Shown here in pieces: positions 32,210 through 41,574 of a DNA stretch of 44,975 nucleotides. The notes beneath the pieces are model-generated. The model searched no databases and was not told the origin of the DNA. It saw only the letters and a list, made by a program, of their open reading frames with translations. The number at the start of each line of letters is the position of its first letter. Position 1 is the stretch's first letter. Both the position numbers and the translations under genes were made by a program. Source of the stretch: Chara braunii (lineage: Eukaryota; Streptophyta; Charophyceae; Charales; Characeae); NCBI GenBank assembly GCA_003427395.1, contig BFEA01000270.1:1364341-1409315 (forward strand). Direction: 5' to 3'.

Positions 32210-34425
32210 CGGAGTGGTGCGATGGAGGCTCATGTGTGAGTCGTCGTGCTACTTGTGTATGTACTGACTCAACTAAAAAGTTGACAGTGAGGTACTCATG
32301 TGTGAGTTGCCTTACTATCTGCCGGATCGATTGTCGTCGTGAAGGAGAGGAATGTCTAACATTTAGAAACGATAAAGAGAGGCTCTTGTGCGGGTCGCCC
32401 TGTTAACCTATCAAGCATGTCTCCGAAGCTGGTAGAAAACTCATGTGTGGGTTTGACGCTTGCTTTATGAGACTGGGACGACTGACGCAATCAGAAGGTG
32501 GGGGTACTCTTGTGTGTGCTACCTTACCACCTTGATTAAATAGGGATCTGTTTGATGTTGGAAGGTGGGGAAATAGTTATGCGTAATTTATTCTGTTGCC
32601 CACGTCGACTAACAGGCTAAGTGATGACTGAGCAAATGCATACGGCAAGATGGGTGAAGACTCTTGTGAGGATTATCACGCCGCATGACTGAAACAACTT
32701 AGGTGAAAGTTTTACCGATCTCCTATGAATCAAATAAGTAATTGGAAGCTCGTGTGTGAATCTTCCTTGTACTTGTTTCATACTCGATTAACTAACTTAG
32801 AAAAAAGGTGGAGTGCGGGGGATTAAGCAAATAGTAAAATACTCATGTATGAGTAACCTTGCGATTTGCCTAAATATGACAATTGATTTGATTAATTACT
32901 AACAAAATGTTCATTCAATACTAAGCCAAAGGGATGGGGGATTTAGGTACTCATTCAAAGAGATCGTAAATATGAGAATTTTAGTAAAATATATTACCGA
33001 CTCTGGTTCGGAACAGAATAACTCAAAAAGTTTCTTCGAATTATCTTGCCATATATTCCTGTTCAAAGTATGCTAAGAAAAACGATGTTGCTTTTTATGA
33101 GAATTGACTCAACTCATTCTCGGTGAACTTATAAATAAGAAATAACGCGCGCGGGTCAAAATGAGTCAAATAAGGGCGCGAAGGTCACTTTGGCTTATTT
33201 ATTTATTTTGTTTATATAATAATAAGGCAACTTGAGTTGGAGAGCCGTGTGATGGCGACCACCGCGCACGGTTCAGAGAAAATGGAAGGCACAAAATCAA
33301 GTCTCTTGGGTTAGGCGCGAAGCGCACGGAAAAGTACACCGAAGAAGGATACACCCGAGACTCATTCTCCGCTGAACCCCTATCAAGGAGCTTATAGAAC
33401 GACTTATGAAGTATGGATTTGTAAAACGCACTTACAAAGGTTATATCCTTCCTATGTCAACAAAAATTATGATCCCGATGGACCACGCAGATATACTTGC
33501 ATTTTACAATGCAAAAACCCGTGACATTTTCAACTACTGTTCCTTTGCGGCTCCCTTGGCGGGCGTGAGTCGTATTATACACTTATTGTGGTCTTCATCC
33601 GTCTTATTAATAACTTAGAAAGGTTCAGTCTTTGCAATCACTCTACGTGTAGTAGGGGACTCTTATGAGGGTCATCCTATTCACGCGCTTGAGTCTAAGA
33701 CTGACTAACGACTTGCAAGAAGTAATAAATCACATTGCTTCTCTTTCTTTACCGACTTACTTACTCTCAGGCAGTCTGATCACCAAACGGGTAGTGGGAA
33801 GGCTTCCGTAGGAGTCATCCTATTACTTGTTTGAGATATGGACTACTCATTACCCAAGAAAGTAGTAGGGGGGCTCTTGTTAGGGTCAACCTATTGCTTG
33901 TTTGATTCTGTACTAACTTGCAAGGTGAGATACTCTTGTAGGAATATCCTAAACACTCGTCTTCTTTCTAAATTGACCACGTCTTAAATCGGTTGGTCTC
34001 GGAAGAGCAATAAGATGCTCTTGTAAGGATCATCATATTGCCCTCATGAAGTGGACCGTGCATATGGTCACGTGATGGTAGGGGGTTCTTGAGTGGGTCA
34101 CCTATTATTTACTTACACCCCTACTGACTAGGAAGGGGTGAAGTCTGATATTTATGAATGATGACTAAAACGGATGCCCTGGTAGGCGCCTCTCGAAAAT
34201 TTGTTGAAGTCAGTAGAAGAATACTCTTGTAGGAGCTATTCGACTACTTGGAACGGATCCGTGTGTTATTTCTTACTAACGGTCTGCACTCGCATGAATG
34301 AAACTGAAAAGGTGGTTAAATACTCATGTGTGATTTACTTAATTGTCTGCTTTACTAACAGATTGTTGGAAGATTGACCAAATAGTAGAAGATTAATGTC
34401 TGAATCAATCTACTACTTGCGTATG
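32210..34425 (+). repeat. Hairpin array B (CTCTTGTG / CTCATGTG loop)
   Basis: About seventeen units with the core TACTCATGTGTGAGT or GCTCTTGT-AGGGTCAT are flanked by complementary arms. They lie near 32215, 32285, 32375, 32430, 32495, 32565, 32645, 32735, 32830, 33645, 33790, 33860, 33920, 34007, 34075, 34212 and 34382. The arms are variable but paired: AAGGTGG (32495-32501) with CCACCTT (32527-32533), and GCAATAAGATG (34007-34017) with CATCATATTGC (34031-34041), ten of eleven paired. A group II intron-like insert occupies the unit-free gap at about 32.9-33.62 kb. Confidence 0.8.
33242..33618 (+). pseudogene. Organellar group II intron fragment with maturase domain X
   Basis: A hairpin at 33242-33274 (GAGCCGTGTG ... 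CGCACGGTTC) resembles the conserved hairpin found in many organellar group II introns. From 33376 an 80-codon open segment to the stop at 33618 contains ELIERLMKYGFVKR, then MDHADILAFYNAKTRDIF and NYCSF, then a SRIIHLLWSSS segment. This is the order seen at the start of maturase domain X (LI-KL--KGF, a D-H--I---YN---R, NYYSF, then R----L--SCAL). The reverse transcriptase part that should precede it is absent, an in-frame TGA stands at 33373, and the protein ends early. I read it as an organelle-derived, truncated insertion inside array B. Confidence 0.65.
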
Positions 34426-35584
34426 TCAAGACAAAAAAAAAGAAAGGAAAGGACATCGTTCCTGTTGGAACGAGACTTCACGTATCTAGAAGAAGGACAA
34501 TGAAAGAAGTTAGGACCGAGGAAAAAAGATACTAGGAGAACAATGGTCACCTCGTAGTCTATATCCGCTCATAGCTTTCAAAAGGAAAACCACAAACGTC
34601 AAATGAGTCAATCTCAACTACACATGCACCAAAAGGATGTGCTTAGAAAGAGAAGATGAAAGGGATGAGAGTAGAGGAAATATAATTCTCCTTGAGGAGA
34701 TTTAGGACACACACATGAAACTCCTTGAAATAAGGAAGAGAGTGACAGACGAATTAGGGGAAGTTTATAAGAGTAGGGTTAGGGATTCGACTTTGGGGTG
34801 ACAATCCCAAAACTCAGAGAGTTGATCTGAGGGCTTGACCCCTTTAGACATTGATATGTGGAAAAACGAGTGGGGGTTTTGAATCTTTGTTGACCTATGT
34901 GTGTGCAAGCCCCTATTTGATATACTGCAATTGAAGGAAAGGTTCTACAAAACTGACCCAATTTTCTGTTATCTATCGACAACAGGTCGGTTGTTAATGA
35001 TTCAACTTTTCTCCCTTGACTGGATACCCACATCTAAAGACAAACCCTGTAGTCACTAAAATTGTCACATGTGGTCATTGCCTGAATTGTCCTAGTCACT
35101 CTTAAGGGTCCTTTGAAGAAATGTGAGGAGGATGGGCTTACGTCTTAGGAAAGATACAGTTGTCATACATGGTTTTAGGAGTGGGGGACAAGGTCAATGG
35201 TTGATGGTTGACGTCGTTAGTGCATGGTAACTGTCTTTGCATTATTCTGTGCAGATCTGTTTTATGCGTGATTTTTTATTGAACTGGACTGGATATCGTG
35301 AAAAGTGTCGGACGCATAACACTTGTGAAAGTGGAAAGGGTTATCTGCGGTAATACTCTCATATTCATTATTTGTCCTATGTAACCTCTATACTATCTAA
35401 CTTTCAGTTAAGTCATAACTTGTGAAGTAGAGTAGAATGCTCTTAGTAGTGAGATGGTTTGATTGGTACTTTGATCGCTATGGTTAGAAGAATAATATAC
35501 TTTAGACGCAAAAGCGGAATTAAACGACCTTTTAAAAGTTCGCCCTGAAAATTTAGAAGTACAAGATAGGGAAATCACATCTTG
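34426..35584. other. No gene recognised
   Basis: Contains a small hairpin, TCTCCTTGAGGAGA, near 34694-34707. An AGGGGAAGTTTA-AG-AGGGT phrase near 34756 resembles 24100-24125, downstream of array A. It may mark a shared downstream flank of the arrays. Confidence 0.4.
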
Positions 35585-35915
35585 AACCTGACTTGACTCA
35601 CGGGTCAGTCTTAGGCGTCTTACCGCTCGTACCTCATTTCTATGCAGCGACGATCAAGCAAACGCTTTCAGTCGACCTACCTCTACAAAGACATGTAAAA
35701 ACCTTTGGTTGTGGGTCGGTAGCTCAACAGGCATACGCCTACCTAAGAGTGGTAACAGCCCCTTGGGTAGAGGTCGTGGGGTGTCATGAGAGGTATAGCC
35801 GGCGTGCACGGTCGGAGTGGTGACTGGTTCTTTTTAACTCTGGAAAAATCACGCGTGACACGACGGTGAGGTTCAGCGCTCCCAGCGGGGTGTGAGACTG
35901 CCTCGCGCGACACGG
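35585..35915 (+). repeat. Interspersed 'repeat R', copy 2
   Basis: Shares with copies 1 and 3 the blocks GTCAGTCTTAGGCGTCTTACC, GGTAGCTCAACAGGCATACGCC, CTAAGAGTGGTAACAGCCCC, TTGGGTAGAGGTC, TGAGAGGTATAGCCGG and GTGACACGACGGTGAGGTTC. The frame reading AYAYLRVVT is common to copies 2 and 3. The TAGCTCAACAGG segment fits a polymerase III A-box consensus. Confidence 0.75.
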
Positions 35916-36489
35916 TACTGTTGAATTATCCGCAAACGAATGTTTTGGCCCTCTCGATGATGAGGTGTGCAATGAAATGCGTTACTCAATGTGGATTGCA
36001 GAAACCCGTGTGCCATCGCAGGAAGACGAGAAAGAAGAAGGGGGAGTGGAAGAGAGAGACAACGGGGGGGGGGGGCACACACAGTAGAAGCAGTAGGGAG
36101 TAGAGACACGCACGGTAGAAGAAGTAGAGTAGGAAAAGAAGGAAGAAAAAAGAAAAAAAAAGGAGAAGGATGGAGAAGGAAAAGATGTAGAAGGAAGGAA
36201 GAGTGAGGGTAAGGAGGAACTTACCTGCACGAAGATAGAGACTGAGGGATGAGCGGTATAATCGCTGATGATGCCGTGAGGTTGGGCTCTTTATCCGTCC
36301 GGCTCGTTATGAGTGTCAGTCGTGTCGTCCATGTTGTGGTCTCGGTATGCTGCACTTCGTGATGGATCAGGTTGCGTTGTGGAGGGGGGGGATCTTCAAT
36401 CTGTCGACTGACGAAGATGACGATGTAGAGAGAGTGAGAGCAGGTAAGTCTCCAAAATCTTGCGATAGGTCTTGTAGTACTTATGCCAA
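35916..36489. other. Purine/G-rich, no gene recognised
   Basis: Contains a G-run of about 11 near 36065 and AAGAAGGAG-type purine stretches (36025-36215). Chance Ser/Phe- or Arg-rich frames only. Confidence 0.5.
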
Positions 36490-36690
36490 ATAGGATGAGC
36501 AAAATCGAATGAATCTACTGCTACAACAAGAAACTATGCATTACTACATGCGTGTATGTGTGTTCCTACCTCGCCGTAACCTCACGATACTTCCATCGAT
36601 AGGATGAAGAATATCGAATGAACCTACTACTCGAACACGGAAGTGTATACCACTACTCGTATGTATGTGTGTTGTCATATCTGCTATACT
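36490..36690 (+). repeat. 108-bp tandem duplication upstream of the hammerhead cluster
   Basis: ATAGGATGA-, ATCGAATGAA-CTACT, ACTAC-CG-TGTATGTGTGTT recurs at 36490 and 36598. The second unit leads into TTGTCAT...GATTGTGC and the hammerhead-derived fragment, and a related segment leads into the intact hammerhead at 37.35 kb. The repeats therefore look like parts of one ribozyme-bearing unit. Confidence 0.65.
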
Positions 36691-36710
36691 CTAAGAAAGA
36701 TGATGATTGT

Positions 36711-36733
36711 GCTAGGCTGTTTCATCGGAGGTG
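36711..36733 (-). ncRNA. Truncated hammerhead motif (3' part)
   Basis: On the minus strand CCGATGAAACAGCCTAGC matches the stem II 3' strand, the GAAA core and the stem III 5' strand of the intact motif at 37350-37406. The CTGATGA half is missing, replaced by a TG microsatellite. Not functional by itself. Confidence 0.55.
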
Positions 36734-36737
36734 GCTG

Positions 36738-36985
36738 AATGTGTGTGTGTGTGTGTATGTGTACGTGAGATTGTGTATGTATTGCGTGTGTGTTATGTGC
36801 TACGTGTGTGCTATGTGAGTGTACTATCGTGTTATGCATGTATTGTGTGTATGTTGTGTGTGTGCTATGTGTGGGCTATGTGTATGCTACATGTTTGTTA
36901 TGTGTGTACTGTCATGCTATGTGTGTGTACTATCATTCTATGTGTGTGCTATGTGTGTGCTATGCGTGTGCTATGTTTGGTGAAG
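36738..36985 (+). repeat. (TG)n and TGTGTGCTATG repeats
   Basis: A TG tract is followed by repeats of TGTGTGCTATG, which give Cys/Val/Tyr-rich chance frames. Confidence 0.92.
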
Positions 36986-37116
36986 GAGATTTGCCACTAA
37001 CAATCAACTTTGTCTTATGTTTTTATCCTATAGTACTATGTGTGGTTTTTGGTGCAGCTGCTTCACGACTTACAAATAACTTTGTGCAGTGTGTGTGTTC
37101 GGTGTATGAGGGTGAT

Positions 37117-37171
37117 AGACTGTTTCATCAGAATTCCACCAACTCATCAGGAGGATGAACCCCGAAAATTT
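37117..37171 (-). ncRNA. Hammerhead ribozyme motif, partly degenerate
   Basis: On the minus strand: a TTC cleavage-site triplet, stem I GGGG/CCTC, core CTGATGA, a wobble-rich stem II (GTTGG/CTGAT), core GAAA and CAGTCT. All core bases are present. Stem III pairs only in part (at least two mismatches among seven), so activity would be weak. It is 235 bp from the intact copy, in the same orientation. Confidence 0.7.
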
Positions 37172-37349
37172 GGCCCCCCTACAGTCTACCCAGGATGTGT
37201 TTGACTGATGAATAAGGACTCTAAATGTTGCCTGGACTCACACCAACACTGCAGAGTGTATGAGTGCGCATGTGTGTGTGAGTGTCCGTGTGTATGTGTG
37301 TGTTGTCATGTTCGTTATACACAACTACACAAAATAAGCATGATTGTGC

Positions 37350-37406
37350 CAGACTGTTTCATCGGACTATCACCAACTCATCAGGAGGTCTAACCCTGAC
37401 AATCTG
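37350..37406 (-). ncRNA. Type III hammerhead ribozyme, apparently intact
   Basis: Read on the minus strand: CAGATTGTC, with predicted cleavage after the C at 37398; stem I from GGGT/ACCT with a short loop; CTGATGA at 37384-37378; a five-pair stem II GTTGG/CCGAT with a 7-nt loop; GAAA at 37360-37357; and CAGTCTG. Counting from the core, stem III gives eight consecutive pairs (A-U, C-G, A-U, G.U, U-A, C-G, U-A, G-C). All invariant core positions and the GUC triplet are present. Plant retrozymes, non-autonomous retroelements spread through circular RNA, carry type III hammerheads, so this may be a relic or relative. Stem I is short, so in-cell activity is uncertain. Confidence 0.82.
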
Positions 37407-37976
37407 CCCCGGATCTCTGTGTGTGTATGACACCTGCCCAGTTGGGCAAGGATCTGCAATATGATAAAAATGATTGAATGAACATTGCAATGTCAGGGAA
37501 ACATGAATAAGCAACGAGCATCCCGGTACATACAAAATGACACAAAGTAGCGCAGTGCAAGACTCAAAGATAAGTCCTAATCTGACTAGGACTAACGCGA
37601 CATCCCATCATACACCATACATGTGAGAGAAGGAGGAGGAATCTACATACTAGTACATAAAAGAAAGGTATCTCCTTGACCACACACATGGGGGAGATAC
37701 CACGGATGGGAGATGGGGGGAAAGGCGAGACGAAGAAGGAGGCGAGGGACAAGACCAAGATTGCGATAGTGAAGTCTAAAAATAGTCCTTTGTCGGATGT
37801 CCAATCAACGTATGCCTAAAAAATGTCGGATCAGATCTCGGGCGCTATGCCCGCTGTAACCTCTGCCTGTAACCTCTCTCTATCTGAAAAAAAAGAAGAA
37901 GAGGGATGAAGGATGAGAAACTCAAGGAAGGGGGTAAGGGTTGAAAGAGCCAAGAGATGGGCAAGGAAGAAGAAGT
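37407..37976. other. Region between hammerheads and array C
   Basis: Holds a perfect 9-bp hairpin, GGTATCTCC (37667-37675) with GGAGATACC (37693-37701), around a 17-nt loop. No gene recognised. Confidence 0.55.
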
Positions 37977-38151
37977 GTTAGGATGAAGACTCCAGGGTGA
38001 GTCGTCCTACCACTCGTATGTATGGGTTTATATATATGATTTTTTCTTACTACTCGTACATGTATGAGTTGTTCGTAAAGATCGTTTACCTGATATCCAG
38101 CCAGTAGGAAGAAGGATAACAACAGTTGTATTTTCCATCACCACTTCAGGA

Positions 38152-38332
38152 CACTCTTCACCACTTGAGGATGCAGCCTGCCTAAACAGGTGGTTTTCAG
38201 GGTCTTCGGACCTTTCACTACTTCAGGACCATTCAAGTATGAAAATCCTGAATGGTCATGAAGTGGTGAAAGGTCCGAAGACCCTGAAAACCACCTGTTT
38301 AGGCAGGCTGCATCCTCAAGTGGTGAAGGGTG
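38152..38332. repeat. Near-perfect 83-bp inverted repeat (foldback)
   Basis: The arm 38152-38235 is complementary to 38250-38332 with only a few mismatches, leaving a 14-nt loop. The arms contain TGCAGCCTGCCTAAACAGG and GGTCTTCGGACC-like words and several CACTTCAGGA motifs. Two further direct copies of parts of the arm follow at 38332-38385 and 38422-38510. It sits between two units of array C. Such a stem could give an abundant double-stranded RNA if transcribed. Confidence 0.92.
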
Positions 38333-38545
38333 GTTTTCATGGTCTTTGGACCTTTCCCCACTTCAGGACCATTCAAGATTTTCAGANTGCCCAAAACTCT
38401 CACTTGACCACTTCAGGACACCCTTCACCACTTCAGGATGCAGCCTGCCTAAACAGGTGGTTTTCATGGTCTTCGGACCTTTCACCACTTCAGGACCATT
38501 CAGGATTTTCAGACTGCCCAAAACTCTCACTTCAAAATTTTCATT
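38333..38545 (+). repeat. Additional direct copies of the foldback arm
   Basis: GGTGGTTTTCATGGTCTT-GGACCTTTC, CACTTCAGGACCATTCA and TTTTCAGA-TGCCCAAAACTCT recur at about 38330 and 38457. One base (38387) is undetermined. Confidence 0.88.
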
Positions 38546-39452
38546 CCTGAATTTTCGGCTACCCGATAACCGCTTGTGAGCCAGTAGTAGGAGAATTCAG
38601 TGAGGGTCGTCCTATTACTTGTTCAAACTCAGTTTGGTCTGTCCTGGAGGATAGTAGAGTACTTCAGGGAGGGTCTCTCTACTACCTGTTTGAGGCTAGG
38701 ACAACTAAGTATTGAGAGGTTGTAGGGTGTTCCAGTGTAAGTTACCTTACTAGCTAGCACTGAAAGAGTGGCATGACAGAGACTCCAGTGTGAGTCGTCC
38801 TACCACTATATGTATTTGTACGCATAATGTTCAGTACCGGACTGATAGTAGGATGCTCTAGTATGAGTTATCCTATTATTTGCCCACATATGTGTTGTTC
38901 GTAAGAATCATTTACTCAAAATAAAACCAGTAGGAGGAGGCTTCAGGGAGGGTCATCCCATTACTTGTCTGACCTTAGTCTGATGAGTCTGAATGATAGT
39001 AGAGTACTTTAGGGAGGGTCGCTCCACTACTTGTTGAAGACCAGGAGGACTCAGTGTTGAAGAGTGGTGGGGTGCTCCAGTGTGAGTCACCCTACCACTT
39101 GTTTGAACTTGTGGTTCGCCTAGTATTGAAAAAGTGGTAGGATGCTTCGGTGCATGCTATCCTACTACTTGTGTGACATAAAGTTATATGTACGTTACGT
39201 AGTATTGGACAAGAGGGATGAAGACTCCAGTGTGAGTCATTATGTCGCTCGTCTTTGTACAGACTTTTGCACATATGCGTCTAAGTATACATACTTATAA
39301 TCTTATAGCATGCGATAACGGAATGTTTCTAGTGTGAGTTATTCTACTGCTCGCCAACCTATCAAACCGGTAATAGGAGGTTTCAGTGTGGGTCACCCTA
39401 TTACTTATTTGACCCTAGTTTGATTAGCATTGAGGAGGGTAGAAATCGTTGG

Positions 39453-39514
39453 AATTGACAGGCAGTGAGATACTCCAGTGTGATTTATCCTACCGCTTAC
39501 TTATATATGGTTAA

Positions 39515-39590
<76 letters not shown>

Positions 39591-40510
39591 TGTGTCATGT
39601 CTCATTGTTTACTAATTACATACAAACTATTTGTCTGACATTAAACAGGTAATGGGATACTCTTGTGGGCGTCATCCTATTTACTTGTTTAAGTCTCACT
39701 GCGTCATATTCAAGAGATAATAGGTGGCTCCATTGAAGGTCAACCTGTTATCCGCTTGAACCAAAACTAATTGACAGTGAAAAAATGGTAGGATACTCTA
39801 GTGTAAGTCATCCTATTGCTTGTTGTCTGCTTGCTTACATGTCAACTGCTCTAACAGGTAGTAGGATACTCTAGTGAGGGTCATCCGTCTACTTGTTAGA
39901 AGTTAGTCTGCATAGTATTTGAACGGATAGTAGGATACTCAAGTAAAAGTCATCTTATTATTTGTTTGATGATTCATCTGCGTGATATTCAAAAGGTGGT
40001 AGGAGAGTAGTAAGAGAGTAGACATCGTAGGAATTGACAGGCAGTGAGATACTCCAGTGCGAGTTATCCTACTGCTTACTTGTATATGGTTAACCTATAT
40101 ATATATGCATGTGTCATGTCTCGTTGTTTACTGATTACATACAAACTGTTTGTCTGACATTGAAAAGGTAGTAGGATGTTCTTGTGGGCGTCATCCTATT
40201 TACTTGTTTAAGTCTCACTGCGCCATATTCAAGAGATAAAAGGTCGCTTCAATGAAGGTCAACCTATGATCCGCTTGAACCAAAACTAATTGACAGTGAA
40301 AAAGTGGTAGAATACTCTAGTGTAAGTCATCTTACTGCTTGTTGTCTGCTTGCTTACATGTCATTTGCTCGAACGGGTAGTAGGATACTCTAATGAGGGT
40401 CATCCGTCTACTTGTTAGAAGTTAGTCTGCGTAGTATTTGAACGGATAGTATGATACTCCAGTAAAAGTCATCCTATTATTTGTTTGAAGATTTATCTGC
40501 GTGATATTCA
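39453..40510 (+). repeat. Segmental tandem duplication inside array C
   Basis: The segment from GGAATTGACAGGCAGTGAGATACTCCAG at 39453 to about 39990 is repeated from 40031 to about 40510 with the same six hairpin units in the same order. The main length difference is a (TA)n run at 39516-39587 in the first copy only. This shows that array growth includes multi-unit duplication. Confidence 0.9.
39516..39587. repeat. (TA)n microsatellite
   Basis: An uninterrupted TA tract of about 70 bp. The paralogous site near 40096-40106 has only about five repeats. Confidence 0.97.
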
Positions 40511-40620
40511 AAAGATAGTAGGGGATTCCGGTGAGGGTCATCCTATCACTTGTTTGGAGTTAAACTGTGCAATATTCAACAAGGTAGTAGGAGACTTCAG
40601 TGAGGGTCTTCATACTTACA

Positions 40621-41574
40621 TTTAATTTGATTAGGCTATAGTCCTCCGTTAGATTTGAAGTTCACATTATTGAACTTTAGGGAGAATCATGTCGATAACA
40701 AAGGGTTGTTGAGACCGTGGTTACTTGTGTGTAATTACATGTCATCTTAATCAAGAAGACTCATTATAACTCTATACAAAACTACATGTTGTTGCCATAT
40801 GGTAACAGGTTGGTTCGCCAACTCAACCCTCACTCACCCTCGACACCCACACTTTGCATCTACCTCTGCACTAAAAGGCATTTGCGATTTTCAAGTCATC
40901 GTCTGAAGAGTCTGTGTCTGGTAAAAAAAAGTCCTTGAACGACTGTAATCAGATGAGACTAAATGACTAAGTCGAAAAGGGGATGTCTGGCTGCCATGAT
41001 TGAAAGTATAATCATAATGTTGGTGAAAGTGACTGAATGGTTGACTTTGTTAGGATTGTGCAATGCAATTGGTTTTGTTTGCATGTCAGTAAAATGATCA
41101 ACCATCCTTTATTCACACAACTTGCATTGACAAACTTATGTTTATCTGAGCTTTGACTCAGACACTTCATCGACACATAACCTTTGTACATTTGGTTTGG
41201 ATATCCGACTCTACTCCTTCTTGATGTTAAACAGATTATGATCATTTGACAGGGTTAAAAGTCTTATACATTTCATGTTTTATTGAAAGACCATGAACTT
41301 ATTTTATTTTTAATGCATGTTTAAAAAGACCAAGAGCCTATTGTTTGTTTCTCTTTCAAAAGTCAAAGTTACGTTCATTCTGATGCTTGCCTTTGCTTGT
41401 TTAAAAATATAAAAACATCTTCTTACCCTAAGTCTCAACCTTTGAAATGTATTCATTATATGTGTATCGACTTGAAATAATTTATATAACATATATAACT
41501 TATGGGTTAAATGCAGATAGATAAGTACATAGTATGCACGAAAGATCGTCAGTTAAGTCCACTTGAATTGTCAG
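40621..41574. other. No gene recognised
   Basis: AT-rich unique DNA with short frames. No domain, RNA or element end is seen. Confidence 0.5.

Larger units (their letters stand above)
37977..40620 (+). repeat. Hairpin array C (ACTCCAGTGTGAGT loop)
   Basis: About 26 units have the form stem, ACTCCAGTGTGAGT or variant, then the complementary stem and CTTGTTTG. They start near 37977, 38583, 38650, 38717, 38766, 38844, 38928, 38994, 39063, 39131, 39210, 39312, 39368, 39461, 39647, 39715, 39784, 39855, 39924, 40039, 40166, 40232, 40303, 40376, 40445, 40513 and 40582. The unit at 39063-39099 has 12 continuous pairs and 38844-38880 also has 12. Three positions change A-U to G-C between them with both partners altered. 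A second hairpin (TTTGAA/TTCAAA at 40484 and 40507; CTTGTT/AACAAG at 40549 and 40578) lies between units. Confidence 0.88.

Noticed and set aside
36260-36430. Further hammerhead candidates at CTGATGATG and CTGACGAAG
   Set aside because: No GAAA box at a workable distance and no complementary stems.
38985-39010. Hammerhead core from CTGATGAG in array C
   Set aside because: The following bases give GAAT rather than GAAA, and no stem III or cleavage triplet is in place.
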